From Nitrospirota bacterium (GTDB lineage Bacteria > Nitrospirota > Thermodesulfovibrionia > Thermodesulfovibrionales > UBA6898): a stretch of 34,365 nucleotides of DNA. The stretch covers positions 1 through 34,365 of the forward strand of contig SCQH01000053.1 in the NCBI GenBank assembly GCA_004321925.1. Reading direction: 5' to 3'. Numbering within the stretch: the first letter of the stretch is position 1; every line of letters begins with the position of its first letter. Position numbers and translations under genes: made by a program. The notes under the pieces were generated by a model. That model was not told where the DNA came from, ran no database searches, and worked only from the letters and a program-made list of their open reading frames with translations. This document shows, piece by piece, positions 23,206-32,712 of this stretch.

Positions 23206-23513
23206 AGAAGGTCATTTCCATGCTTTTGGTGCTGATTGTATTCGGGACCTGTGCGGTCGCATATGCAGCACCCGACTCACGACATAACTACTTCAACGGG
23301 ATCGTCGAATATATCGGGCCGACAACCATAATGGTCAGCGGTACGCAATTCAACCTTGCTCAGAAGGTGGATGTCCTTATCCAAGAGAGCAATAACGGCA
23401 TTATCAATAATCGTCCCGGCAGGATGGGCGACATTTCAAAGGGCAATTCAGTGACCGTCAAGGAAAGCGGCAATGTCGTCATCGAAATTACGATCGAGAG
23501 GTGGAAGAGATGA
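23202..23513 (+). CDS. Small exported protein of unknown function preceding PilY1
   Basis: A 103-residue protein with a clear signal peptide (MKKVISMLLVLIVFGTCAVAYA, probable cut after A22). The mature part (about 80 residues) appears to be all beta: FNGIVEYIGPTTIMVSGTQFNL, then VDVLIQ, then a basic turn (NNRPGRMGDISKG), then VTVKESGNVVIEITIERW. The pattern recalls small OB-like or DUF5666-like exported domains, but I cannot assign a family. ATG 23202 is chosen because AGGAGG lies 5 nt upstream and the signal peptide starts there. The stop overlaps the pilY1 start (ATGA), so it is made together with PilY1 and may assist it in the periplasm. Confidence 0.8.
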   Translation: MKKVISMLLVLIVFGTCAVAYAAPDSRHNYFNGIVEYIGPTTIMVSGTQFNLAQKVDVLIQESNNGIINNRPGRMGDISKGNSVTVKESGNVVIEITIERWKR

Positions 23514-26500
23514 AAACAGCATATCACATAAAAATGACCCTGGGCCTGCTTTTACTGGCCATCAGTCTTCTCCTGCCTTTTGGGCCTGAGGCAGCGGATG
23601 CTGCCGTGATGAACGACTACTGTATCGTACCTCCCTTTGTCTCACAGGCATCACCTCCCCTGGTCATGTTCGAGGTCGGCAGGGAGCATAAGCTCTATTA
23701 CGAGGCATACAACGACTCGGCAGACCTTGACGATGACGGCCTGCTCGACATCGACTATAAACATTCGATCGACTATTACGGCTATTTCGATCCGTATAAA
23801 TGTTATACCTTTTCATCAGGAATAGGCGGCGGCACCAATGCTACAGCCCAGTTCAACCCGATCCGGGTTACCACGGACAAGTTCTGCAGCGGCGCCATTG
23901 GCGAATGGAGCGGCAATGTCTTAAACTGGCTTACCATGTCACGCATGGATGTGCTCAAAAAGGTCCTCTACGGCGGCCGCAGGACAACTGACAACAATTC
24001 CGAGACCATCCTCGAAAGGGTCTATGTGCCGCAGGATGCCCATAGCTGGGGCAAGGAACTCACCGGCCGGCTCTGCCGGTATGCCGGCGTGCCTGACCTG
24101 ACCCATCCCCAATATACCTATTCCTGTGTCAATGACGGGGACTGTCTCACCGGGTATACCTGCGAAGACAAGTCCCTGCAGTTGATCGGGACCAATGCGG
24201 CTGACCCTCAGACTCCCTGTTCTTCTGCAGTGACGGTCAACTGGAATGCTACAGATAAGGTGGGGCTTGTCCTCTACGACCATGATCCTCTCCTCCCGGA
24301 TAATATAGCCCAGGGCAACACGAGCTCCGAACTTTTCGCTTCCTATGACCCTACCAAACTGGTCAGCTATAACCTGATAAGCGGGTTCGACAGTGTGGCA
24401 GGCGCCACCGGGCTTATCGATGCGCAAATCGACCACCGGGACAATTACAACTGGCTGGCAGTTGCAGAATTCAAGTTTACAACGAACGCCGAAAGAGGCG
24501 ACTGGTATTTTGCTGTTGACGGTGATGACGGCGTTGAGGTTGAGATCTTTTCGACGCCCACCACAGCAGCCACCACCGGTACTGTAGTGGCCTCCTACTA
24601 TGGGGGACATTCATCCTGTTTTGCAGCAGCCGGAGGGCCGAATGCCACCAGCACTAATTTCTGCCCCGGACAGGTCTTTGGCTTCAAGAACCTGCCGACA
24701 CGAAATGTATGGTGGAGGATCGTTGTCAGGCATACCGAAAAGGCAGGCCAGGATGGAGTAAGGCTCTGGTACAAAAAACCGGGTGCAGCAGCCTGGGCCC
24801 TTTTTAATTCAACGAACCTTGGTGCAGGCAATCTCAGGGCACCGACGATCACTGCCGCGAATAATTGCAGTATCAAGGCAGAGCAGTTTATCAAGAATGG
24901 TGTGCCTACCACCGGTTCGTCGCTGGCCAAGAGGCATCTCTTCTGCAGCACGACCCTTTCTGACGGCGGGACCTCGATATTGAGGAAGCTCGAAAACAGC
25001 AACAGCCGTATATGGAACTGGGCCTCAAAAGAACGGCCTGTCTGCGACTCTTCCCTTGGCGCCCCTGTCGATTTTGCGGTCAGGGTGAAGGTCTGCGACA
25101 CAGGGATCGGTGTTGAGTCGAACTGCAAGAGCTATACCGGGACCTACAAACCGACCGGCCTTCTCCAGAAGTACGGCGAGGGAGACGGCTCGAAGATCTG
25201 CTCGAAATATTTCTCGAAGGTCTGCAATGCTGATACTGACTGCACTGCGGCCAATAATGCCGGTGTTGACCTGGGCCTCTGCATCGACAAGAACCAGATG
25301 TATTTCGGCCTGATCACCGACTCCTACATCAAGAACCTCAGCGGCGGGGTGCTGCGCAAGAACGTCGGGTCCATCCTAGACGAGACGAACATCAATAACG
25401 GCATATTCCAGACCTCTGAGAACGTCCAGGGGAATATCATCATCACAATGGACCGCCTGACCACTATCGGATATAGCTATGCGAGCAATGCATATGACGC
25501 AGCATCCGGCGGCCCCTGCGGCTGGATCACGACCCGAGGACTGCAGGAGGGCGAATGCCGGATGTGGGGCAACCCTATCGGCGAGATGATGTACGAGGGC
25601 CTCAGGCATTTTGCCGGAAAGGCGACGCCGACACCTGAATTCACCTATGCAACACCTGCTGACTCAGGGGTGAACCTTTCGAAGCCTGCCTGGGGCTATC
25701 CCAAGGGTGCAACGACCCTGCAGCCCTATGAGATGTATCCGGCATGCTCGAAGCCCTTTATCCTGGTGATGAGCGATGTCAATACAAGCTATGACTCTGA
25801 CCAGATACCCGGCAGTTCCTTCAATAAGACCGACGGGACCAAGTTCACGGAGGATGTGGCCCTACCTCAACTCGGGCTCGGGGACACGGTTTCAAGCGGT
25901 CGTACGCTTCTGAACGAGCTGCTGAACACCATCGGCACGACCGAAGGCATCATCGGCAACAACTGGTTTGTCGGAGAGAACGGCACGACCAAGGATTTCA
26001 TGTGCACCTCCAAGCCGGTCACTGATTTTTCGCAGGTGAGGGGCATCTGTCCTGAAGAGCCGACGAAGCAGGGCAGCTACTACTCTGCGGCAGTCGCCTA
26101 TTATGGCCATACCCAGTTCAAGGCAAAGACCGGAAAGACGGACGTCGACACCTATGCCGTTGCCCTCTCCTCCCCGTTTGCCGACCTCAAGATCAAGACA
26201 AGTGTCGGTGAGGTGACCTTTGTGCCGATGGGGAAAACCGTCAGCGGCTGCCTGAGCGCGTATACAGCCTGCGCACAGAAATGCACCCTGACCTATGACG
26301 CAGCAGGACATGGCCTGTCGATATCGAACTGCGCGGCCAATGCCTACTGCCCGACCAACCAGATCGTTGACTTCTATGTTGACGATATCAGGTATGATGC
26401 CTCGAAGAATGTCATCTACGCCAAGTTCCGGATAAATTACGAAGACGTTGAACAGGGCGCCGACCATGACATGGATGCGATCGTCTCCTATGAGCTCTGC

Positions 26501-29500
26501 ACCCAGGCAGCGGTTGCTGCATCCCTGGGGTCCTGCACCGGCGCGCTCGGGCCGAACGATATCAAGATATCACTGGCTTCCGAGTACGCGGCCGGCTGCA
26601 TCGACCAGGCTCTCGGCTTCATCATATCCGGCGTGGGTACTGATGACGGGACCTACCTGCCGGTCAAGGACGCCGATATTGACAGTGACGGCAATAGTAA
26701 TGTATGTACTGCCAATAGCGGGTCTGACGGTGATACCCCTGGCGTGGTGGCAAACATGCAGTGCACCTGGTCAAAGACCTTTACTGCGACCGGCTCTGCT
26801 TCTGACCTGCTCAAAAGCCCGCTCTGGTATGCTGCCAAGTGGGGCGGCTTTGACGACAAGAACGGCGACAAGATCCCTGACTCTCCCTCTGAATGGGACG
26901 TTGACGGCAATGGTGTTCCGGACAACTATTTCCTGGTCGTCAACCCGCTGAAACTCGAAAGACAGCTCGAAAATGCCCTCCTGAGCATCCTCCGCAGGGC
27001 CTCTTCAGGAACTGCCGCTTCAGTTCTCGCCTCGGGCGAGGGCAGCGGCGCCAACATGATACAGGCCATATTCTATCCAAAGAGGATCACGGAAACGGTG
27101 AACAACACGGAGCTCGACTGGATAGGCACGCTCCAGAACTTCTGGTTCTTTGTCGACCCGGGCCTTGGCCGGAGCACGATCCGGGAGGATTCCGACCAGA
27201 ACATGACCATGGCGCTGGAATCAGATAAGATCGCCAAGTTCTTCTTCGACACGGCAGACCAGAGGACGAAGGCTTCCCTCTACTTAAGCGACAGCGCCGG
27301 CAATAAGGGGGCGCTCAGCGATACCGTCTTTATCGAGGATATGAAGAACCTCTGGGAGGCAGGCAGGAAGCTCTGGGCCATGGACCCGACAGGGAGAAAG
27401 ATCTATACCACCACGACCGGTGCCGCCAACAGCCAGATAGAGCTCGTTGCCGGCAATGCCTCTATCCGCGCCAAGATACTGGCGGCAAGCGATGCCGAGG
27501 CGGATAATGTCGTGAACTTTGTCCGGGGGACCGACATTGCCGGCCTGCGCACCCGGACCACGGGGCTCGACCTGAGCGTTCCGAAGAACAATAACATTAC
27601 CGATGCCGGGGAATCTCCAAAGGTCTGGAAGCTCGGAGATATCGTCAGTTCGACCCCGAAGATCGTGTCATGGCTGCCGCTCAACCGATATGACAAGACC
27701 TACAGTGATACGACCTACAAGCTGTATGTCAGCAGTCAGGACTACCGTTCGCGCGGCACGGTCTTTACCGGGGCCAATGACGGCATGCTCCATGCCTTTA
27801 ACCTCGGCATGCTTGAGGTCATCGATACCGGGACCTCCACAAAAGGCAAGCTCTGCGACAAGGCAGACGCGTCGTTTGATGCCGGCAGAGGAAAGTATGT
27901 CTGCTCAGGGTCCGCAAACAGGGACAATCTCGGCAAAGAGCAGTGGGCCTTTGTGCCGAAGAATGTCCTGCCCTACCTGAAGTATCTGGCGGACACGAAA
28001 TACTGTCATCTTTATTATGTCGACGCAACGCCGTTCATCCTTGATGCAAGCATCGGCATCCCCGCTGCCTGCACCGAGACCGACTACTGGAAATGTGCAA
28101 AGACCCAGGAGAGCTGGCGGACGATCCTGATCGGAAGCATGAGGCTCGGCGGCGCCTGCAGCAATGCAGTCTCTTCTCTGAGCGTGCAGACGCCGGCTGC
28201 CAACGAGGGCTTCTCGTCCTATTTCGCTCTCGATATAACCGATGCGGTCCAGCATCCCGATGATCTGGCCCTCTATCCTCCCAAGCTCCTCTGGGAGTTC
28301 ACTGACCCGACCCTCGGTTTTGCCACAGCAGGTCCGGCGGTCGTCAGGCTCAACTGGAGAACCCCTCCTGCAGTGGCCGGAGGGAAGAGCACGGCAGTCG
28401 ACGGGAATGCCAACAACGGGAAGTGGCATGTAGTCCTTGCCTCCGGCCCGACCGGCCCGATCGATACCTCCAAGCACCAGTTCAAGGGCTATTCCAACCA
28501 GCCCCTCAGGCTTTTTGTGCTTGACCTCAAGAGTGGGGCGCTGCTCCGGACGATCAATAGCGGCATCACAAATGCCTTTGCCGGCTCGCTGAACAACACC
28601 TCCTCTGACTTGGACAAGGACTATCAGGATGATGTAGTCTATATAGGGTATGTCAAGTCAGAAAAGGCTGTCCCTGATGCCAGCACCTACTGGTCTCAGG
28701 GCGGGGTCCTGAGACTCCTGACCATGGAGGACCTGGACGGTGATAATTTAATTACCACGGTAGGAGGCACAACAGGTTTGAACCCCGGCAACTGGGAAAC
28801 GAGCAGGCTGATAGATGATGTCGGGCCGGTGACCTCTGCCGTGACACATACCACCTTTGTCCCTACCGGCAATCTGCCAAGCAAGCCGACAGAGGCCTGG
28901 GCATTCTTCGGCACCGGGCGTTACTTCTTCCAGGGGGACGACCTCGGCTCACAGAGGGCCCTTTTCGGGCTTAAGGACCCTTGCCTCAATGCAGATTCCA
29001 GCATCGGGAATGTCCGCAGGATGCTGAATGTCGAAAAGGTTAAAGCTGCAACCCCCACCAGTCCCATCTGCAGGGACGGGGTGAATGCAGCCACCAGCGA
29101 GGAAAAGGTGAATTACTGCTCGAATGTCTATACCCCCTGCACCTGCGCAGTGGGGGTCACCTGCATGAACCTTGCTCCTACGAAGTGCGGAGACCTGTAT
29201 AACGCCACAGAGCCTATTGACCTTCCTTCCGTGGCAGGAAGACTGACGCTGAACGATATCGGGTGGTATATAAACCTCGAAAGCCCCAATAACTGCCAGG
29301 CATCCTCGAAGTGCTCTACCGATTCCGGTGAGTGCAACAGGACAGTGACAGCAGAACGGGTCATCACCGATCCCCTGGTCACACCGCAGGGAGGCCTCTT
29401 CTTTACGACCTTTGCGCCGAGCCAGGACATCTGCAAGTTCGGCGGAACCAGTTTTGTCTGGGCCCTGACCTATAACATGGGGAGTTCGTATCTGGCGGCA

Positions 29501-29779
29501 GGTGACCTTCTGTCGGCAGCCGGGACCCACCGGTCCGGCACCACAAAGGGCAAGGCCTTCCTGCAGGTCTCGACCGGCGAGATCGTGGATATTGATTTCG
29601 CCCAGTCCTTCGGCCATAAATATGCGACCAAGGGATCTTCAACCCCGGATGCGGGCACCTTCGAGATCTTCGGCAGGCGCAGCGACCCGATCCTCGGCAT
29701 GCCGCCGACCGGGCAGGGCCTGTCGGTCGAGATACCTCCGACGCCGATAGACAGGATCATGCATATAAGGAAAAAATGA
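23510..29779 (+). CDS. pilY1: PilY1-family pilus tip protein, very large, with PA14-like insertion
   Basis: A 2089-residue secreted protein; P. aeruginosa PilY1 is about 1160. PilY1 sits at the type IV pilus tip, where it aids pilus extension, adhesion and surface sensing. A signal peptide (about 1-32) is followed by conserved N-terminal PilY1 sequence (GEWSGNVLNWLTMSRMDVLKKVLYGG, 131-156). A PA14-like beta domain spans about 300-435 (WYFAVDGDDGVEVEI, then WWRIVVRHTEKAGQDGVRLWY). Cys-rich segments and a von Willebrand-like stretch (FILVMSDVNTSYDSD) follow. The C-terminal propeller has FVPKNVLPYLKYLAD, YCHLYYVDATPFI and WRTILIGSMRLGGAC. An EF-hand-like loop DLDKDYQDD starts at D1700, where PilY1 has its Ca2+ site; more Asp-rich loops lie near 72-82 and 1115-1140. 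ATG 23510 overlaps the previous stop, and the end overlaps the next gene. Confidence 0.93.
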   Translation: MKTAYHIKMTLGLLLLAISLLLPFGPEAADAAVMNDYCIVPPFVSQASPPLVMFEVGREHKLYYEAYNDSADLDDDGLLDIDYKHSIDYYGYFDPYKCYTFSSGIGGGTNATAQFNPIRVTTDKFCSGAIGEWSGNVLNWLTMSRMDVLKKVLYGGRRTTDNNSETILERVYVPQDAHSWGKELTGRLCRYAGVPDLTHPQYTYSCVNDGDCLTGYTCEDKSLQLIGTNAADPQTPCSSAVTVNWNATDKVGLVLYDHDPLLPDNIAQGNTSSELFASYDPTKLVSYNLISGFDSVAGATGLIDAQIDHRDNYNWLAVAEFKFTTNAERGDWYFAVDGDDGVEVEIFSTPTTAATTGTVVASYYGGHSSCFAAAGGPNATSTNFCPGQVFGFKNLPTRNVWWRIVVRHTEKAGQDGVRLWYKKPGAAAWALFNSTNLGAGNLRAPTITAANNCSIKAEQFIKNGVPTTGSSLAKRHLFCSTTLSDGGTSILRKLENSNSRIWNWASKERPVCDSSLGAPVDFAVRVKVCDTGIGVESNCKSYTGTYKPTGLLQKYGEGDGSKICSKYFSKVCNADTDCTAANNAGVDLGLCIDKNQMYFGLITDSYIKNLSGGVLRKNVGSILDETNINNGIFQTSENVQGNIIITMDRLTTIGYSYASNAYDAASGGPCGWITTRGLQEGECRMWGNPIGEMMYEGLRHFAGKATPTPEFTYATPADSGVNLSKPAWGYPKGATTLQPYEMYPACSKPFILVMSDVNTSYDSDQIPGSSFNKTDGTKFTEDVALPQLGLGDTVSSGRTLLNELLNTIGTTEGIIGNNWFVGENGTTKDFMCTSKPVTDFSQVRGICPEEPTKQGSYYSAAVAYYGHTQFKAKTGKTDVDTYAVALSSPFADLKIKTSVGEVTFVPMGKTVSGCLSAYTACAQKCTLTYDAAGHGLSISNCAANAYCPTNQIVDFYVDDIRYDASKNVIYAKFRINYEDVEQGADHDMDAIVSYELCTQAAVAASLGSCTGALGPNDIKISLASEYAAGCIDQALGFIISGVGTDDGTYLPVKDADIDSDGNSNVCTANSGSDGDTPGVVANMQCTWSKTFTATGSASDLLKSPLWYAAKWGGFDDKNGDKIPDSPSEWDVDGNGVPDNYFLVVNPLKLERQLENALLSILRRASSGTAASVLASGEGSGANMIQAIFYPKRITETVNNTELDWIGTLQNFWFFVDPGLGRSTIREDSDQNMTMALESDKIAKFFFDTADQRTKASLYLSDSAGNKGALSDTVFIEDMKNLWEAGRKLWAMDPTGRKIYTTTTGAANSQIELVAGNASIRAKILAASDAEADNVVNFVRGTDIAGLRTRTTGLDLSVPKNNNITDAGESPKVWKLGDIVSSTPKIVSWLPLNRYDKTYSDTTYKLYVSSQDYRSRGTVFTGANDGMLHAFNLGMLEVIDTGTSTKGKLCDKADASFDAGRGKYVCSGSANRDNLGKEQWAFVPKNVLPYLKYLADTKYCHLYYVDATPFILDASIGIPAACTETDYWKCAKTQESWRTILIGSMRLGGACSNAVSSLSVQTPAANEGFSSYFALDITDAVQHPDDLALYPPKLLWEFTDPTLGFATAGPAVVRLNWRTPPAVAGGKSTAVDGNANNGKWHVVLASGPTGPIDTSKHQFKGYSNQPLRLFVLDLKSGALLRTINSGITNAFAGSLNNTSSDLDKDYQDDVVYIGYVKSEKAVPDASTYWSQGGVLRLLTMEDLDGDNLITTVGGTTGLNPGNWETSRLIDDVGPVTSAVTHTTFVPTGNLPSKPTEAWAFFGTGRYFFQGDDLGSQRALFGLKDPCLNADSSIGNVRRMLNVEKVKAATPTSPICRDGVNAATSEEKVNYCSNVYTPCTCAVGVTCMNLAPTKCGDLYNATEPIDLPSVAGRLTLNDIGWYINLESPNNCQASSKCSTDSGECNRTVTAERVITDPLVTPQGGLFFTTFAPSQDICKFGGTSFVWALTYNMGSSYLAAGDLLSAAGTHRSGTTKGKAFLQVSTGEIVDIDFAQSFGHKYATKGSSTPDAGTFEIFGRRSDPILGMPPTGQGLSVEIPPTPIDRIMHIRKK

Positions 29780-30480
29780 ACAACAGGGGCGTGACATTAG
29801 TGGAGCTGATGATCGTTATCTCGGTCGTCAGCGTCCTCCTGGTCTCTCTGGGCATTTCGTATTTCGGCTGGAAAGGGAGATACGATGTCGAAAGGACTAT
29901 CAAGGCCGTCTATTCGTCCATGTCGGATGCCCGGACGCGGTCGATGCAGACGAACAGGACCTATTTTATGGATTTTTCTACCAACGGACAGCTTTACCGG
30001 ACAACAGATGATGACAGCAACGGGATTGCAAAGCTTGCCGATGGTGATGGCGTCTTCCAGCAACAGGCTGTCTGGACCGTTCCCCAGAATTCGCGGGGAT
30101 CGAACTGGGGCGCGGTTGCAGCCACGACCGATACGACGGTGACGCAGCTCTCAAAGGCGATCGACCTGCAGACGAGTGCTGCCTCACCGTTCGCAGGGCT
30201 GTTGACCGGCACTCCCAATCCCATAGCAGCAACGCCTTTATTGCCGGCAGGCACCGTAGCATTTAATAAAAGAGGCATGATAACCACACCACTTATCCCC
30301 GCGGTCCGGAATGACTCGAGCATATGCATTTTTACAGACTATGATAATAATGGTGTGTCGGATTATGACCCTGATTATGACTGCATCAATATAACCCAGT
30401 CGAAGCTCTATCTTGGTAAGCTGACAACCCAGAACACAGCAGGAGGTGTATGTGATCCTACGAACTGCATCTCAAAATAA
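29776..30480 (+). CDS. FimT/GspH-type minor pilin (prepilin-like)
   Basis: A 234-residue type IV prepilin. The leader MNNRG is cut by PilD before VTLVELMIVISVVSVLLVSL, with Glu at mature position 5. The downstream YDVERTIKAVYSSMSDARTRSMQTNRTY is typical of the FimT/FimU/GspH family, which lies near the pilus tip. The rest is a beta-rich globular head with Asp-rich turns (DDDSNGIAKLADGDG; DYDNNGVSDYDPDYD) that might bind Ca2+. It ends with two Cys (CDPTNC). The start overlaps the pilY1 stop (ATGA). It should act with PilV, PilW and PilX to start pilus assembly and place PilY1. Confidence 0.9.
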   Translation: MNNRGVTLVELMIVISVVSVLLVSLGISYFGWKGRYDVERTIKAVYSSMSDARTRSMQTNRTYFMDFSTNGQLYRTTDDDSNGIAKLADGDGVFQQQAVWTVPQNSRGSNWGAVAATTDTTVTQLSKAIDLQTSAASPFAGLLTGTPNPIAATPLLPAGTVAFNKRGMITTPLIPAVRNDSSICIFTDYDNNGVSDYDPDYDCINITQSKLYLGKLTTQNTAGGVCDPTNCISK

Positions 30481-30928
30481 AGAGACGGGTCAGGAGGGCG
30501 TTACCCTTGTTGAGGTGATGATCTCCCTCGTCATCCTGCTGGTGGTCTTTGTCGGACTGATCCAGACCTCGATCCTGAGTGTCGAGCATAATATGAGGAA
30601 TTCGGTGAGGGACGGCGCGGTCAATGAGGCGAATGAGACCATGACCCAGCTCAAGTCCAGGGACTATAGTGATCCGTGTCTTACTGATACGTTATTGGCG
30701 GTGGTGCAGCCGTTGCCCCTGGTATGCAACAATACCCCGGGATGGACCTCGGTCACCAGGACTGTCGGTAACTATCCGCAGGGATATGCAGTAGGCAAGA
30801 CAGTCACCAGGCTTGACCCGGCAACCGACCTCAGTAAACAGGTCATCGTACAGGTCAGATACACTTACCGGGATGACCCTGAAGTGCGCTATTCCATAAG
30901 CTCAACCATAAGGCAGAAACCAAAATGA
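30452..30928 (+). CDS. pilV: PilV-type minor pilin
   Basis: A 158-residue prepilin with a 16-residue leader ending EG, then VTLVEVMISLVILLVVFVGLIQTSI, with Glu at mature position 5. The pattern (VEVMISLVIL, then helix, then short beta head) is that of PilV/GspI. I choose the GTG at 30452 because AGGAGG (30441-30446) lies 5 nt upstream; GTG 30446 would overlap the Shine-Dalgarno, and ATG 30450 is out of frame and stops at once. The gene overlaps the end of the fimT-like gene by 29 nt. Its stop overlaps the pilW-like start (ATGA). Confidence 0.9.
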   Translation: MILRTASQNKETGQEGVTLVEVMISLVILLVVFVGLIQTSILSVEHNMRNSVRDGAVNEANETMTQLKSRDYSDPCLTDTLLAVVQPLPLVCNNTPGWTSVTRTVGNYPQGYAVGKTVTRLDPATDLSKQVIVQVRYTYRDDPEVRYSISSTIRQKPK

Positions 30929-32088
30929 TCAGGAGAATAAAGAAAGAAGAAGGCTTTACGATCGTTGAGCTGATGATCACGATGGTCATCTTTGTGCTTG
31001 CACTTGCGGCCTCCTCCCAGATGTTTGTCGGCATGCTCACGAACTTCAAGCAGCAGTCACGCATAGCAGAGTCTAACATAGAAGGCCTTGTCGGGCTTGA
31101 ACTGCTGCGCTATGACATCGAGCAGGCAGGCTTCGGTCTCTTCTGGGACATAAGCGGGGGAGCCTATGCCAATGAGGCAGCAGCGCCAGCCAATGTCTAT
31201 AACGATGCCCCGAACGGTGTGCCGCGGTCCTTTGTTCTGGGAGATAATCTTGCGCCTGCCACGACTGCTGACCCGGGGTTGAACAATTCCGATTACCTCG
31301 TCGTCAAGTCCACGAATGCTGCAACGAATGATGCTGCCCAGCGGTTCACCTACATCACAAAGAACCCCGGCCAGCCCAATATCCTCAGGGGATGGGGCAC
31401 CCTCGGCAACGAACAGATGGCCGGCGCTGATCATGTGGTGATCCTCGATCTGAACCAGAGGAGGCTCATCAACAGCGGGGGTTTTTCGGCACAGCTGAGC
31501 AACAACAATTTCTCATTCAACAGTGGCGCGAACCCGCCCACCTTTGCCTTTGAGCCGACGAGAGACGTGGACAATACCTTCCTTGTGTACGGCATCAAGA
31601 CGAATGCCGACGGCCTTGCCCCGAGAATGCCGTTCAACCGGGCAGACTATTATGTGCGGATCCCGGCAGCGGGCATGCCGCAGCGGTGTGCCCCTAATAC
31701 CGGCATGTTGTATAAGGCAACGGTAAATCACAGCAATGGGGCACTCACTGAGATGCCGATCATGGACTGTGTGGCGGATATGCAGGTGGTCTTTGCTATT
31801 GATAATACCCCGACAGACACGAATATCAATCCGGATCTTTTCGGGGCTATCCCTGCAGGCTATACTGCGCAGAACATACGGGACCAGGTGAAAGAGGTGA
31901 GGGTCTATATTGTCTCGCATGAAGGGCAGGCAGACGCCAATTATAATTTTGTGGGGCCAATTAATATCAATGACCGGGACCTCGGGAATTTCAAGGCCCT
32001 GACCGTGGGAACGGGTGCCCTGGAATTCTCGCCGAACTACCGGTGGAAAGTCCATAGAATGGTCCTGACCCCTTATAATCTGAGGTGA
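30925..32088 (+). CDS. pilW: PilW-type minor pilin
   Basis: A 387-residue prepilin, the length usual for PilW. The leader MIRRIKKEEG is followed by FTIVELMITMVIFVLALAASSQMF, Glu at mature position 5. The sequence RIAESNIEGLVGLELLRYDIEQAGFG is the conserved PilW stretch after the helix. The large C-terminal head is beta-rich. It overlaps pilV by 4 nt (ATGA) and ends 5 nt before the chosen pilX start. It is one of the four prepilins expected to form the priming complex beneath PilY1. Confidence 0.92.
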   Translation: MIRRIKKEEGFTIVELMITMVIFVLALAASSQMFVGMLTNFKQQSRIAESNIEGLVGLELLRYDIEQAGFGLFWDISGGAYANEAAAPANVYNDAPNGVPRSFVLGDNLAPATTADPGLNNSDYLVVKSTNAATNDAAQRFTYITKNPGQPNILRGWGTLGNEQMAGADHVVILDLNQRRLINSGGFSAQLSNNNFSFNSGANPPTFAFEPTRDVDNTFLVYGIKTNADGLAPRMPFNRADYYVRIPAAGMPQRCAPNTGMLYKATVNHSNGALTEMPIMDCVADMQVVFAIDNTPTDTNINPDLFGAIPAGYTAQNIRDQVKEVRVYIVSHEGQADANYNFVGPININDRDLGNFKALTVGTGALEFSPNYRWKVHRMVLTPYNLR

Positions 32089-32093
32089 TGATT

Positions 32094-32705
32094 ATGAAAA
32101 TAATAACAAATGAAAAGGGAGTCGCTCTGGTCATGGTCCTGATCTTTGCCCTGATCGGGCTTGCTGTTGTCTCGGGCATGATGTTCATGATCACACAGGG
32201 CACGATAATGTCGGGCTCGAACAAACAGTTCAGGTCTGCTGACGAAGCGGGGCTTGGCGGTACCGAGATCGCCGTGGAGTATATAAAGGGCAATGCTGTT
32301 CCGCCAATTGGTCTTCCCAATGTTGTCAGTGGAAACGTCCCTTGTCTGAGCGATAAGATCGGGATCTCCCGAGGCAGCTGGACCTCCTCAAGCTGGGTCA
32401 ACTGCGCAGGAATTGATATCTCCCTTGACCCAACGGCAGGTACTGATATGACGTATACCGTTACGGGCACTGAGCCCGGCACGACCTACACGGTCTTTAC
32501 CAAGATCGTGGACACGGTCAAGGGGAATACGGATGCCTCCGGTGTTGTTACGGGCGGAAAACTGGGTGGGGAGGCAGTGACAGCTTCCAATAGCGGCATT
32601 GTCACACCGCCGACCTATCCGTCGATGTACAGGGTCGAGGTGCAGACCCAGTCCATGCCAAATACCCGTGAGCGTTCCCGCTACTCGCTCCTCTATGCCT
32701 ATTAA
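32094..32705 (+). CDS. pilX: PilX-type minor pilin
   Basis: A 203-residue prepilin of the PilX/GspK group. The leader MKIITNEKG precedes VALVMVLIFALIGLAVVSGMMF; mature position 5 is Met, not Glu, a feature known for GspK-type tip pseudopilins. The region FRSADEAGLGGTEIAVEYIKG is typical of PilX. I choose ATG 32094, which has AGGTGA 5 nt upstream; in-frame GTG 32085 and ATG 32088 are alternatives that would add two or three residues. It follows pilW and precedes a lipoprotein by 7 nt. Confidence 0.88.
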   Translation: MKIITNEKGVALVMVLIFALIGLAVVSGMMFMITQGTIMSGSNKQFRSADEAGLGGTEIAVEYIKGNAVPPIGLPNVVSGNVPCLSDKIGISRGSWTSSSWVNCAGIDISLDPTAGTDMTYTVTGTEPGTTYTVFTKIVDTVKGNTDASGVVTGGKLGGEAVTASNSGIVTPPTYPSMYRVEVQTQSMPNTRERSRYSLLYAY

Positions 32706-32712
32706 CCGCTGC

